Below are positions 51,417 to 60,825 of a DNA stretch of 64,000 nt, piece after piece; position 1 is the stretch's first letter, and every line of letters starts with the position of its first letter. Where the stretch lies: NCBI RefSeq assembly GCF_004327985.1, contig NZ_SJDL01000015.1, forward strand, positions 1 to 64,000. Reading direction: 5' to 3'. The DNA is from Marinobacter halodurans. Its GTDB lineage: Bacteria > Pseudomonadota > Gammaproteobacteria > Pseudomonadales > Oleiphilaceae. The notes below the pieces were generated by a model. That model saw only the letters and a program-made list of their open reading frames with translations. It had not been told where the DNA came from and searched no databases. The translations under genes were made by a program, and so were the position numbers.

Positions 51417-53921
51417 ATGAAACGAATCCTCACCTCTGAACGTCGCCGTGTCCTGCCGTCGGATGGGCAGGTGCTGTCGACGGAGGAGGTTGCTTCCCGG
51501 CGGCTGCTTTTTGGTACCAATCTGATCGTTGAGACACCTCCCGGTGGCTTGAGGGCATTGCTCGGAAACACCATCAGGGATCCGATGCTGTGGTTCCTGC
51601 TTGGCACCAGCATCATTTTCTGGTTCATCGGGGAGCGGACCGAATCCCTGGTCCTTCTGGCGGCCCTGGTACCTTTCTTCGGGATGGACGCCTTCCTGCA
51701 TCGCCGAACCCAGGCGTCTACGGCTGGCCTCAATAGCCAGTTGGCGGCCCAGGCCACTGTACTTCGTCAGTCGGGGCGACAGGTTGTCGATACCCAGGAG
51801 CTGGTCCCGGGCGACCTGGTTGAGGTCGCTGCGGGCGAACCCTTTCCTGCGGATGGCCTGCTGCTTGATGTCAGCTCGCTGCAGGTCGATGAATCGGCCC
51901 TGACCGGAGAAGCCTATCCGGTCCGGAAGTCGTCAGCGCCGACGCTTCCCGCGGACGATAGTGACGAGACGATCAGCGACCATTTCTGGGGCTTTGCCGG
52001 AACCCGGATACTGTCCGGCACCGCAAAGCTCCGGGTGGTCTTCACCGGGCGGGAAACGCTGTATGGTGAGATTGTCCAGACAGCGCTGGGCGGTCGCCAG
52101 GAGCGGACGCCGCTGCAGAGAGCCGTTGCCCGTCTGGTGAGCACCCTGCTACTGGCCGCCCTTGCGTTCTGTTTTCTAATGGCGGCTGTTCGGCTGTACC
52201 AGGGACACGGTTGGCTGGATGCATTGGTCAGTGCTCTGACGCTGGCCGTTGCGGCGCTGCCGGAGGAGTTTCCGGTGGTGCTGACCTTCTTCCTCGGGGT
52301 CGGGGTATACCGGCTTGCCAAAAGGCATGCACTGATTCGCCGGGCCGTGGTGGTTGAGAACATCGGACGGGTGACCACGATTTGCTCGGACAAGACCGGC
52401 ACGCTGACGGAGGGGCGTCTCAAGTTGGCTCATTGCTACCCGGCAGAAGGGATGGATGAGCGGCAATTGCTTGCCACAGCCTCGGCGGCGTCACACGAGA
52501 GGTCAGGGGATCCCATGGATGACGCCATTCTCGAGGCCGGCCCAGTAGCCAGGGATCGGGTTGTGGCCCGCTTCCCTTTTACGGAGGATCGCAAGCGCGA
52601 GACCTGCATCCTGTCTCACGATGGCGGGGCGTACGTAGCAGTCAAGGGCGCTCCGGAGACGGTGCTCGCCCTGTGCGACCATGGCACCGGTGAAGCGGAC
52701 GGCTGGCTGGAACTGACCCGGCGGCTTGCGGGCGAAGGGCACAAGGTGATCGCCTGCGCCAGACGGGACGGGTTCCCTGGCGAAGAGTCCTCCGTTGAGC
52801 CGGACAGCCATTTCCGGTTTCAGGGGTTGCTGGCCTTCGAGGATCCCGCCCGGGTTGGCGTTGCCGATGCGATCAGCCAGTGCCGGAACGCCAGAATCAA
52901 GGTCATCATGGTCACGGGGGATCATCCCGAGACCGCAAGGGCCGTGGCTGCTGAAATCGGCCTTGGCGACCCGGTACCCCGTGTCATTACCGGGGATGAC
53001 CTCATGATTCGCCTGGCGCAGCCGGACGGGAACGACGCTCTGGTTGTGGATGTGGTCGCCCGGGCGGTGCCGGCCCAGAAACTGGCCCTGGTCAATGATC
53101 TGCGGCGCCGGGGGGAGATCGTTGCGGTCACCGGGGATGGGGTCAATGATGTTCCGGCCCTGCAGGCCTCGGACGTGGGCATCGCGATGGGGGAGCGGGG
53201 AACCCGCAGCGCCCGGGAAGTCGCTTCGATCGTGCTGATGGACGATAACTTTCGTACCATCGTGGGCGCGATAGCCGAAGGCCGGCAGCTGTTCTCCAAC
53301 CTGCAACTGAGTTTCCAGTATCTCCTGATGATCCACATACCACTGGTTCTGACGGCTGCCCTGATTCCGCTGATGGGCTATCCGATACTGTATCTGCCGA
53401 TCCATATCGTCTGGCTGGAGATGATCATTCATCCCACGGCATTGTTGGTTTTTCAGGCTCTGCCGGAGGCAGACATCCTCAATCGGCTGCCTCCCAAGGG
53501 CCGCCTGCGGTTTTTCAGTCGCGCCCAGGTGTGGAGTATCGTTCTGACGGGCGCATGGGTCACGGTACTGGTCTACTGGAGTTATGAGCGTAGCCTGGAA
53601 CAGGATGTCGAACATGCCCGGGCAATGGCGCTTGCGGCGCTGGTGTTTTCCGGAGCGGCCATGACTGTAGTACTCAGCCGCCTCAACGGGATCTGGGCCC
53701 GACTGGTGCCGTTGATGGCGTTGCTGTCAGTGATCCTGCTGGTCCAGGTTCCCGGGCTTGCGGGGCTATTACACCTGAGGCCCCTGCATGGCGAGGACTG
53801 GCTCATTGCGCTGATAGGGGCGGCGGTGGCCTGCCTGCCATTGATCGTTGAAAGGCGGATTGGCCGGTTGGCAATTGCCGATAGGCGATCTGCCACGGGG
53901 TTTGGTAAGGTTTCCAGATAA
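51417..53921 (+). CDS. P-type cation ATPase of uncertain specificity
   Basis: An 834-residue P2-like pump with actuator motif TGEA (163-166, usually TGES), phosphorylation Asp325 in SDKTGTLTEG, KGAPE nucleotide-binding motif, MVTGDHP and TGDGVNDVPALQASDVGIAMG. Helix M4 reads LPEEFPVVL where calcium pumps have PEGLP, and the M6 region reads WLEMIIHPTALLVF rather than NLVTDGLPATAL. Metal-binding N-terminal Cys domains of copper pumps are absent. Transported ion is therefore not evident. It follows nnrS on the same strand, perhaps by coincidence. Confidence 0.87.
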   Translation: MKRILTSERRRVLPSDGQVLSTEEVASRRLLFGTNLIVETPPGGLRALLGNTIRDPMLWFLLGTSIIFWFIGERTESLVLLAALVPFFGMDAFLHRRTQASTAGLNSQLAAQATVLRQSGRQVVDTQELVPGDLVEVAAGEPFPADGLLLDVSSLQVDESALTGEAYPVRKSSAPTLPADDSDETISDHFWGFAGTRILSGTAKLRVVFTGRETLYGEIVQTALGGRQERTPLQRAVARLVSTLLLAALAFCFLMAAVRLYQGHGWLDALVSALTLAVAALPEEFPVVLTFFLGVGVYRLAKRHALIRRAVVVENIGRVTTICSDKTGTLTEGRLKLAHCYPAEGMDERQLLATASAASHERSGDPMDDAILEAGPVARDRVVARFPFTEDRKRETCILSHDGGAYVAVKGAPETVLALCDHGTGEADGWLELTRRLAGEGHKVIACARRDGFPGEESSVEPDSHFRFQGLLAFEDPARVGVADAISQCRNARIKVIMVTGDHPETARAVAAEIGLGDPVPRVITGDDLMIRLAQPDGNDALVVDVVARAVPAQKLALVNDLRRRGEIVAVTGDGVNDVPALQASDVGIAMGERGTRSAREVASIVLMDDNFRTIVGAIAEGRQLFSNLQLSFQYLLMIHIPLVLTAALIPLMGYPILYLPIHIVWLEMIIHPTALLVFQALPEADILNRLPPKGRLRFFSRAQVWSIVLTGAWVTVLVYWSYERSLEQDVEHARAMALAALVFSGAAMTVVLSRLNGIWARLVPLMALLSVILLVQVPGLAGLLHLRPLHGEDWLIALIGAAVACLPLIVERRIGRLAIADRRSATGFGKVSR

Positions 53922-53962
53922 CGCGATGCCGTCATCCACCATATGGATCAGGGGAGCTCAAC

Positions 53963-55129
53963 ATGAACGAACGTGCGATTCCGGGAACGATGAAGGCGAT
54001 GGTACTGACCGGCCATGGCGATGTGGACAAGCTGGTTTATCGGGACGATGTGCCGACCCCAAAGCCAGGGCGCCGAGAGGTTCTTGTCAAGGTGACGGCG
54101 ACCGCCAAGAACAACACCGACCGCAAGGCGCGCGAAGGTCTGTATCCCACCAGGGACAAGGGTGATGTGACGTCCTTCGCCATGGGCGGCGAGCCGACGC
54201 TGACTTTTCCACGGATTCAGGGAGCGGATGTCGTCGGGCGGGTTGTCGCGGTAGGCGAGGGCGTCGACGAATCGCGGATCGACGAGCGGGGTCTGCTGGA
54301 CTTCAACATCTACGCGGATGATCGCCGCGACATCAACCTGACGCCGGACTACTACGGCCACGGTGCCGATGGCGGCTACGCGGAATACATCGCCGTGCCA
54401 TCCGATCAGTTCCACCACATACCCAACCCGGATCTGGCCGACGCCGAACTTGCCTCCATGGGCATGTGCTCCTACCAGACGGCGTATCACATGATGACCT
54501 CGGCCCGCGTAAAGGCGGGCGAGCGCATACTGGTCACCGGCGCCAGTGGCGGTGTCGGCACGGCACTGATCCAGCTCTGTCGCATAGTCGGCGCCATACC
54601 GTATGCGCTGAGCCAGAAAAGCAAGGCCGCCGAGCTGAAGGCGCTGGGCGCCGAGGCGGTGCTGGACCGATCCGACATGAGCCAGTTTGAGGGGCAGGTC
54701 AAAGCGGTGACGGGCGGTGCGCCGCTGGATGCCGTCATGGATCTGGCCGGCGGCGAGATGACCAACCATTTCATTGACGCCATGATCTTCGATATGAACG
54801 CCCGCAAGGACTATCCGCGGCTGAGCATCGCGGGGGCCAGTGCCGATAACGTCACGGAAATCATGTGGACGCGGATCTACCTGTACCAGGTCCAGATCTT
54901 CGGTGTGTCCCACGGCACGCGGGAGGAGGCGGAACAGCTGATGGACTGGATCCGCGGCGGGCAACTCAAGCCGGTACTGCATGCGGCCTTTAAACTGTCG
55001 GACCTGCACGAGGCGGAGCGCTATTTCGTTAATCGCGGCAGCGGCTACCTGGGCAAGATCGTGATCGTGCCGGATTCCGAGTGGGCCGAGCATGGGCAGC
55101 CATTCGGGCTGACCCCGTCATCCACCTGA
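53963..55129 (+). CDS. Zinc-independent medium-chain dehydrogenase/reductase (quinone oxidoreductase-like)
   Basis: The protein has 388 residues. The N-terminal GroES-like domain lacks the zinc ligands of alcohol dehydrogenases. The Rossmann motif ILVTGASGGVGTALIQLCRIVGA (about 190-212) binds NADPH. FELSDLH-type C-terminal segment (FKLSDLHEAERYFVNRGSGYLGKIVI) is standard for the MDR superfamily. An extended insert (about 95-130, RGLLDFNIYADDRRDINLTPDYYGHG) is longer than in typical quinone reductases. It has GGGGAG upstream and overlaps or abuts the AhpD-like gene, so the two form an operon. Substrate unknown. Confidence 0.85.
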   Translation: MNERAIPGTMKAMVLTGHGDVDKLVYRDDVPTPKPGRREVLVKVTATAKNNTDRKAREGLYPTRDKGDVTSFAMGGEPTLTFPRIQGADVVGRVVAVGEGVDESRIDERGLLDFNIYADDRRDINLTPDYYGHGADGGYAEYIAVPSDQFHHIPNPDLADAELASMGMCSYQTAYHMMTSARVKAGERILVTGASGGVGTALIQLCRIVGAIPYALSQKSKAAELKALGAEAVLDRSDMSQFEGQVKAVTGGAPLDAVMDLAGGEMTNHFIDAMIFDMNARKDYPRLSIAGASADNVTEIMWTRIYLYQVQIFGVSHGTREEAEQLMDWIRGGQLKPVLHAAFKLSDLHEAERYFVNRGSGYLGKIVIVPDSEWAEHGQPFGLTPSST

Positions 55130-55140
55130 TGGAGACCGAC

Positions 55141-55719
55141 GTGGATCAAACAACCCACAAAGGGATCAGCCGCTTTCCGGTGCCTGATCTCAATGACCTG
55201 CCGGACGATATCCGTGAACGAATCGAAGCCGTTCAGGAGAAGTCCGGGTTCATCCCCAATGTCTTCCTGGCCCTGGCCCATCGTCCCGATGAATTCCGCG
55301 CTTTCTTCGCCTACCACGATGCCCTGATGGAGAAACCGGGCAATCTCACCAAGGCAGAGCGGGAAATGATTGTGGTGGCGACCAGCAGTGCCAATGAGTG
55401 CCAGTATTGCGTCATCGCGCATGGCGCCATACTGCGCGTGCGGGCCAAGAACCCGCTGATCGCGGATCAGGTCGCCACGAACTACCGAAAGGCGGACATT
55501 ACGGATCGGCAGAAGGCGATGCTGGATTTTGCGATGAAGGTGTCCGGAAAGGCGCAGCAAGTCGACGAACGCGACTTCGATGCCCTCAAGGCGCATGGCT
55601 TCAGTGAGGAAGACATCTGGGATATTGCCGGAATTTCGGCCTTCTTCGGGATGTCCAATCGTATCGCTAATGTCAGCAACATGCGTCCGAACGAGGAGTT
55701 CTATTCATTCGGGCGGTAA
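55141..55719 (+). CDS. AhpD-like peroxidase-related enzyme (carboxymuconolactone decarboxylase fold)
   Basis: About 192 residues. The AhpD motif is complete: ANECQYCVIAHGAI with CxxC and the downstream His. It opens ISRFPVPDLNDLPDDIRERIEAVQEKSGFIPNVF, a hallmark of the peroxidase-related family, which suggests thiol-dependent peroxide reduction. I prefer the GTG at 55141 with GGAG six bases upstream. The ATG at 55129 overlaps the preceding stop (TGATG) but lacks a ribosome site and would add four residues. Coupled with the MDR gene. Confidence 0.85.
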   Translation: MDQTTHKGISRFPVPDLNDLPDDIRERIEAVQEKSGFIPNVFLALAHRPDEFRAFFAYHDALMEKPGNLTKAEREMIVVATSSANECQYCVIAHGAILRVRAKNPLIADQVATNYRKADITDRQKAMLDFAMKVSGKAQQVDERDFDALKAHGFSEEDIWDIAGISAFFGMSNRIANVSNMRPNEEFYSFGR

Positions 55720-55786
55720 CTCCGGAAGGCCGACGGTGCTCGCTGGATGCGCCGTCGGTCACCCAAACTTCCGGCCCTAGGGCACC

Positions 55787-56653
55787 CTAATCCGGAAAGA
55801 CGACAGTGCGGTTGTCGTGCAGGAACACCCGCTTTTCAATGTGGTAGCGCACGGCCCTGGCAAGCGTCTGGCTTTCGATGTCCTGCCCCCTGGCTACCAG
55901 ATCCTCCGGATAGTGGCTGTGATCCACGGACTGCACGCCCTGGGTGATGATAGGGCCTTCATCCAGGTCGTTGTTGACGTAATGGGCGGTTGCCCCCACC
56001 AGTTTTACCCCTTTATCCCAGGCCTGGTGATACGGCTTGGCGCCTTTGAACCCCGGCAGCAGCGAGTGGTGGATGTTGATGGCGCGGCCGTCCAGTTTGG
56101 CGGCGAGATCGGGGGACAGTACCTGCATGTAGCGGGCAAGTACGACCAGTTCGCAGTCGTGATCCTGGATCAGTTGCCAGAGCTCGGCTTCCTGCTGCGG
56201 TTTCGTCTCGGGCGTAATGGGGAGGTGGAAATAGGGGATACCGTGCCAGTCCGCCAGAGGCTTGAGGTCCGGGTGGTTGGAGATGATCAGCGGGATATCC
56301 ATCGCCAGTTCACCCTTGCGGTAGCGATAGAGCAGGTCGTTGAGGCAGTGATCGTACTTTGACACCAGGATGGCAACACGCGGACGATGATCCGGGGCCT
56401 TTAACTCCCACTGCATATCGAACGCGGCGGCGCGCTCCTCGAAGATCGCGCAAAAGCGCTCGATCGACTGTTGACCCCCCAGCGGACGAAGCTCAACACG
56501 AATGCTGAAGCTTTCCGTCGCGCGATCGTCAAAGGAGTTCATTGCAAAGACATAGTTTTCCGTTTCCGCCAGGCTTCGGGTCACCACGTCAACGGTGCCC
56601 AGGCGGCTGGGGCACTGGGCGGTGAGTATCCAGAGATCTTCGTGTGCAGTCAT
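55787..56653 (-). CDS. purU: Formyltetrahydrofolate deformylase
   Basis: A 288-residue enzyme hydrolysing 10-formyltetrahydrofolate to formate and tetrahydrofolate. The N-terminal ACT domain (about 1-80) is followed by the formyltransferase domain: VAILVSKYDHCLNDLLYRYR, IPLIISNHPDL, then INIHHSLLPGFKGAKPYHQAWDKGVKLVGATAHYV, which holds the catalytic Asn/His/Asp. It is the last gene of the sarcosine cluster, recycling folate charged with one-carbon units by sarcosine oxidase. A 16-bp hairpin separates it from soxG. Confidence 0.95.
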   Translation of the reverse strand: MTAHEDLWILTAQCPSRLGTVDVVTRSLAETENYVFAMNSFDDRATESFSIRVELRPLGGQQSIERFCAIFEERAAAFDMQWELKAPDHRPRVAILVSKYDHCLNDLLYRYRKGELAMDIPLIISNHPDLKPLADWHGIPYFHLPITPETKPQQEAELWQLIQDHDCELVVLARYMQVLSPDLAAKLDGRAINIHHSLLPGFKGAKPYHQAWDKGVKLVGATAHYVNNDLDEGPIITQGVQSVDHSHYPEDLVARGQDIESQTLARAVRYHIEKRVFLHDNRTVVFPD

Positions 56654-56708
56654 GATGTCGATACCCTCCCGATTTCCCTCAACAGATTACGATTGGGCTT
56701 GACGGATC

Positions 56709-56749
56709 CCCGCCCGGCGTCTGCCCTGATGGCGCAGACGCCGGGCGGG
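56709..56749. other. Perfect 16-bp hairpin between soxG and purU
   Basis: Arm 56709-56724 (CCCGCCCGGCGTCTGC) and arm 56734-56749 (GCAGACGCCGGGCGGG) pair perfectly around a 9-base loop. No T tract follows on either strand, so it is not a standard terminator. It lies 40 bases or so upstream of the purU start and could stabilise or attenuate the sox transcript. Confidence 0.7.
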
Positions 56750-56766
56750 ATTCGTCGGTACACAGC

Positions 56767-57486
56767 CTAGACCGTACTGGTATCGGTTTTATGGCTGGCC
56801 TGGCCTTTTACGGCGCTCAGCAGAGGCCCGGTGTGCACCCCATGCTCAGAGGCGGCATCCAGCAGCCAACGCCAGATATAGTCGGCGAAGCTGCGTCGGA
56901 CGACGATTTCCCAGTCGTTGTCGCCGAGCCGTCGCAATGTCGCCTGCGTCTTGCCCAGCACGGTTGTGACGACTTTACCGACCGGGAAATGACGGTCGTG
57001 TACGTCATAGGGACAGCTTTTCATCAGGACGGATCGGGCTTCGGTACCTGACAGGCGAACGATGGACTGCCCGCCGCCGACATTGACGACGGCATAGTGC
57101 CCCTCCAGCTGTTCCCGAAGCCGGCTTTCCATCGTGAACGCCTGGTCCCCCGGTCCCACCAGCAGCCACTCATCCGGCGTGATCCAGCTCAGGGACCAAT
57201 CCCCCTTCGACTGGCTCTGCAGAGGCTCCGGCAGGTCCAGCCCGGTCGCGGCCTGCACGCCCTCCCGGAAGCCGGCTGCAGCAGCGTCGCCACGGAGGAT
57301 CAGGTGCGTTTTCAGGGGTTCTTCCCAGATGGATACACGCGCATTCGCCGAGACTTCGCCGGTTTGGGCCTGGGCCACGTGATGGAGCGGGCTCCGTGCC
57401 GGTACCGAGTCATCCGGTTGCTGATCCATCAAGGCCACGCCCGGTGTTGCTGTGCTGTCGACTGCCGTGTTGGTGACATCAGACAT
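56767..57486 (-). CDS. soxG: Sarcosine oxidase, gamma subunit
   Basis: A 239-residue subunit of heterotetrameric sarcosine oxidase. It has the aminomethyltransferase-like fold segments DWSLSWITPDEWLLVGPG, VVNVGGGQSIVRLSG and WEIVVRRSFADYIWRWLLDAASE. The first 60 residues are low-complexity and variable. The ATG overlaps the soxA stop by 8 bases with GGAG just upstream, so I reject a start 33 codons earlier. It is the last sox gene. Confidence 0.92.
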   Translation of the reverse strand: MSDVTNTAVDSTATPGVALMDQQPDDSVPARSPLHHVAQAQTGEVSANARVSIWEEPLKTHLILRGDAAAAGFREGVQAATGLDLPEPLQSQSKGDWSLSWITPDEWLLVGPGDQAFTMESRLREQLEGHYAVVNVGGGQSIVRLSGTEARSVLMKSCPYDVHDRHFPVGKVVTTVLGKTQATLRRLGDNDWEIVVRRSFADYIWRWLLDAASEHGVHTGPLLSAVKGQASHKTDTSTV

Positions 57487-60400
57487 TTTGACGCTCTCCT
57501 TTCGGGTCCAGGAAGATAGTGCCGCAGATCTCCGCCTCGACGACGCGGCCGTTCTCCAGTGGGTAGTAGACGATATCGCCTTCACGGTTGTGGCCGTTGC
57601 GGATCAGTCCCATGGCGATTGAGCGCTCCAGGTTGGCGCTGTAGTAGCTGGAGGTGATGTGTCCCAGCATTTTCATCGGCTTGGGCTGGTTCGGGTCGTC
57701 GACCGCCTGGGCCCCCTCCGGCAGGACGATGCCCGGGTCGAGGGTCTTCAGGCCGACCAGTTGCTTGCGATCGGTCCGCACACAGTCTTCCCGCTTCATA
57801 CCCCGTTTGCCGATGAAGCTGAACGGTTTGTCTTCCTTGACGGCCCAGCTCATGCCGAGGTCGTAAGGATGCACCGAGCCGTCCGTATCCTGGCCGGCAA
57901 TGATGAAGCCTTTTTCGGCACGCAGGATGTGCATGGTCTCGGTGCCGTAGGGGGTCAGGTCATACTTGGCACCGTGCTCGAACAGCTTTTCCCAGACGTG
58001 CAGACCGTAATGGGCCTGGACGTTGATCTCATAGGACAGTTCGCCGGTGAAGGAGATACGGAAGACCCGGGCCGGAACCCCGGCTACCGTGCCCTGGCGC
58101 CAGTCCATGAACTTGAACGTGTCCCGGTCGAGATCGATGTCATCGGTCAGCTCCGAGAGCAGCTTGCGCGCGTTCGGCCCTGCGATGGTCATGGTGGCCC
58201 AGTGATCGGTCACGGTGTTCATGTAGACTTCCAGTTCCGGCCATTCGGTCTGGTGGTAGAGCTCCAGCCACTCCAGGACGCCGGCCGCACCGCCCGTCGT
58301 CGTGGTCATCAGGAAGTGGTTTTCGCCCAGGCAGGAGGTGACACCGTCGTCGAACACCATGCCGTCCTCGCGGCACATGAGACCGTAACGGCATTTGCCG
58401 ACCGGTAGCTTGGCCCAGGCATTGGTGTACACCCGGCCGAGGAACTCCCGGGCGTCTTTGCCCTGGATATCGATCTTGCCCAGTGTCGACGCATCAAGGA
58501 TACCGACGCTGTCGCGGGTGGCCAGGCATTCCCGGTTCAGGGCCTGCTGCATGGTTTCACCCGGCTTCGGGTAGTACCAGGGGCGCTTCCACTGGCCCAC
58601 GTCCTCGAACTTGGCGCCGTGTTTCACGTGCCACTCGTGCATGGCGGTGTAGCGCATCGGGTCGAACAGGTCGTTGCAGTGGCGACCGGCTATGGCACCG
58701 AACGTCACCGGCGTGTAATTCGGACGGAAAATCGTCGTGCCGGTTTCCGAAATGGTCTGGTTCAGCGACTTGGCGGCAATGGCCATGCCGTTGATGTTGC
58801 CAAGCTTGCCCTGGTCCGTACCGAAACCCATGGCGGTGTAACGCTTGACGTGCTCGATCGACTCGAAGCCCTCCCGGGTGGCCAGTTCGATCGCGGCAGC
58901 GGTCACGTCTGTCTGGAAATCAACGAACTGCTTGGGGGCACGACTGTTGCGCTTGTGGTGCGGCACACAGAACAGGGCCATGGGGCGTGTTTCCGGGCGG
59001 CACTCGGCGGTGGGCACGGCTGCCGGTTCGGCTGTAAAGCCAGCATTGGTGGCCGCCAGGGCGCCCAGGCTGGCGCCTTCCTCGAGACACTCGTTGAGGC
59101 CGAATCGGCCAGCCACGGCACCGGCCGCAAGCTGTTTCTGAACGGTTTTGCCCGGCACGAAGCCAATCACTTCGTCGTCCCAGATCGGACGGCTGCCGGT
59201 GTGGCAGGACAGGTGGACGGCCGGACTCCAGCCGCCGGACGTCGCGAGCGTATCGCAAACCAGGACCTGGTCGCTGCCGAGGGCCTGACTGCCGTCGGGG
59301 CTAAGCCCGCTGACCACGGCACCCTGCACCCGCTTGCGTCCCCGCGCTTCAATCACCGCATGGCCGGTCAACACCTTGATACCCCGGCGGCGTGCTTCCT
59401 CCTGCCAGGCACCGGCGGCGCCCTGGCGGGTATCGACGATCGCCACGACCTCACGCCCCGCATCCTGCCAGTCGAAGGCAGTACGGTAGGCATTGTCGTT
59501 GGTGGTCATCAGCACCAGGCGATTGCCCGGAACGACCGCGTAGCGGTTGATATAGGTCGATACAGCCGAGGCGAGCATGCAGCCCGGAAGATCGTTGTTG
59601 CCATACACCAGCGGACGCTCGTGGGCGCCGGTGGCCAGGACGACCCACTTGGCACGAACCCGATGCAGACGCTGGCGCGAATGGTTGGCAGGTGCGCGAT
59701 CGCCGATGTGGTCTGTGCGCCGTTCATGGATCGTCAGGAAGTTATGGTCGTGATAGCCATTGACGGTCGAGCGGGGCAGCAGCAGGACGTTGTCATAGCG
59801 TGCCAACTCGTCGAGTGTCGCCTTCAGCCATTCTGCCGCCGGCTGGCCGTCCAGGGTATAGCCGCCGTCCAGCAGCGATCCACCCATTTCAGCCTGCTCG
59901 TCGGCGAGAATGACACGGGCACCCGAGCGTGCCGCGGAAAGCGCCGCAGCAAGACCGGCCGGGCCGGCACCGACGATCAGGACGTCGGTGTGCTGGTTCA
60001 GGTGGTCGTAGATATCGACGTCCGGCTCGCGGGGCGAACGACCCAGTCCGGCGGCTTTGCGGATGTACTTCTCGTACGTGTCCCAGGCCGCCTGGGGGAA
60101 CATGAAGGTCTTGTAGTAGAACCCGGGCGGTAGCATCCGTCCAAGAATGGTTCCCATCAGGCCCATGAAGTCGAAGTTGAGGTTGGGCCAGCCGCTGGTC
60201 GGCTGGCTGACCAGTCCGTCGAACAGTTCCTGCTGCGTTGCCCGGACGTTGGGTGTCTGGGTGGCTTCGGTGGCACCGAGCTGGAAGACGGCGTTCGGCT
60301 CTTCCGCTCCGGCCGCGATGATGCCGCGCGGACGGCTGTACTTGAAGCTGCGGCCGATCACATCGACCCCGTTGGCGAGCAGTGCCGAGGCCAGGGAGTC

Positions 60401-60499
60401 GCCAGCGAAGCCCTGATAGGTTTGCCCATTGAACTTGAATGTCAGCGGACGGCTGCGGTCGATACGGCCGCCGCGCGGGAGACGGTTGGATTGTGTCAT
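57479..60499 (-). CDS. soxA: Sarcosine oxidase, alpha subunit
   Basis: A 1006-residue subunit, about 1000 in relatives. An N-terminal 2Fe-2S-ferredoxin-like SoxA domain (FNGQTYQGFAGDSLASALLANGVDVIGRSFKYSRPRG) is followed by an NAD-binding domain (LIVGAGPAGLAAALSAARSGARVILAD), and the C-terminal half is a GcvT-like tetrahydrofolate domain (MHEWHVKHGAKFEDVGQWKRPWYY onward). It accepts the methyl carbon as 5,10-methylene-THF. Start MTQSNRLPRGG has GAGAGG upstream and lies 10 bases after soxD. Confidence 0.97.
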   Translation of the reverse strand: MTQSNRLPRGGRIDRSRPLTFKFNGQTYQGFAGDSLASALLANGVDVIGRSFKYSRPRGIIAAGAEEPNAVFQLGATEATQTPNVRATQQELFDGLVSQPTSGWPNLNFDFMGLMGTILGRMLPPGFYYKTFMFPQAAWDTYEKYIRKAAGLGRSPREPDVDIYDHLNQHTDVLIVGAGPAGLAAALSAARSGARVILADEQAEMGGSLLDGGYTLDGQPAAEWLKATLDELARYDNVLLLPRSTVNGYHDHNFLTIHERRTDHIGDRAPANHSRQRLHRVRAKWVVLATGAHERPLVYGNNDLPGCMLASAVSTYINRYAVVPGNRLVLMTTNDNAYRTAFDWQDAGREVVAIVDTRQGAAGAWQEEARRRGIKVLTGHAVIEARGRKRVQGAVVSGLSPDGSQALGSDQVLVCDTLATSGGWSPAVHLSCHTGSRPIWDDEVIGFVPGKTVQKQLAAGAVAGRFGLNECLEEGASLGALAATNAGFTAEPAAVPTAECRPETRPMALFCVPHHKRNSRAPKQFVDFQTDVTAAAIELATREGFESIEHVKRYTAMGFGTDQGKLGNINGMAIAAKSLNQTISETGTTIFRPNYTPVTFGAIAGRHCNDLFDPMRYTAMHEWHVKHGAKFEDVGQWKRPWYYPKPGETMQQALNRECLATRDSVGILDASTLGKIDIQGKDAREFLGRVYTNAWAKLPVGKCRYGLMCREDGMVFDDGVTSCLGENHFLMTTTTGGAAGVLEWLELYHQTEWPELEVYMNTVTDHWATMTIAGPNARKLLSELTDDIDLDRDTFKFMDWRQGTVAGVPARVFRISFTGELSYEINVQAHYGLHVWEKLFEHGAKYDLTPYGTETMHILRAEKGFIIAGQDTDGSVHPYDLGMSWAVKEDKPFSFIGKRGMKREDCVRTDRKQLVGLKTLDPGIVLPEGAQAVDDPNQPKPMKMLGHITSSYYSANLERSIAMGLIRNGHNREGDIVYYPLENGRVVEAEICGTIFLDPKGERQNV

Positions 60500-60509
60500 G
60501 GTTCGCCTC

Positions 60510-60812
60510 TCAGGACTGCTGTTGATCGGTGGATTGGGACAGTTTCGGTGATTCGCCAATCCGATAGGTTTCCAGGATTTCGTAGGTCTGGGTATCGCGC
60601 GCGATGTTGAAGAACTTGCGACAGCCTATCGCATGGACCCAGAGCTCGTGATACAGGCCGCGGGGATTCGGGCGGAAGTAGAGGAAGTTCCCCCATTCCT
60701 CGTCGCTACAGGCATCCGGATCCTTCGGGCGTGCCAGATGGGCCTGGCCCTTGGCATGAAATTCCTCTTCTTCCCGGTGCTCGCCGCAGTAGGGACAGTA
60801 AATATAAAACAT
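60510..60812 (-). CDS. soxD: Sarcosine oxidase, delta subunit
   Basis: A 100-residue protein with a zinc site: CPYCGEHREEEEFH near the N terminus and HAIGCRKFFNIARDT later. Length and sequence are typical. Between soxB (13 bases upstream) and soxA (10 bases downstream), it is part of the soxBDAG operon. Confidence 0.96.
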   Translation of the reverse strand: MFYIYCPYCGEHREEEEFHAKGQAHLARPKDPDACSDEEWGNFLYFRPNPRGLYHELWVHAIGCRKFFNIARDTQTYEILETYRIGESPKLSQSTDQQQS

Positions 60813-60825
60813 GGAATGTCCTCCG

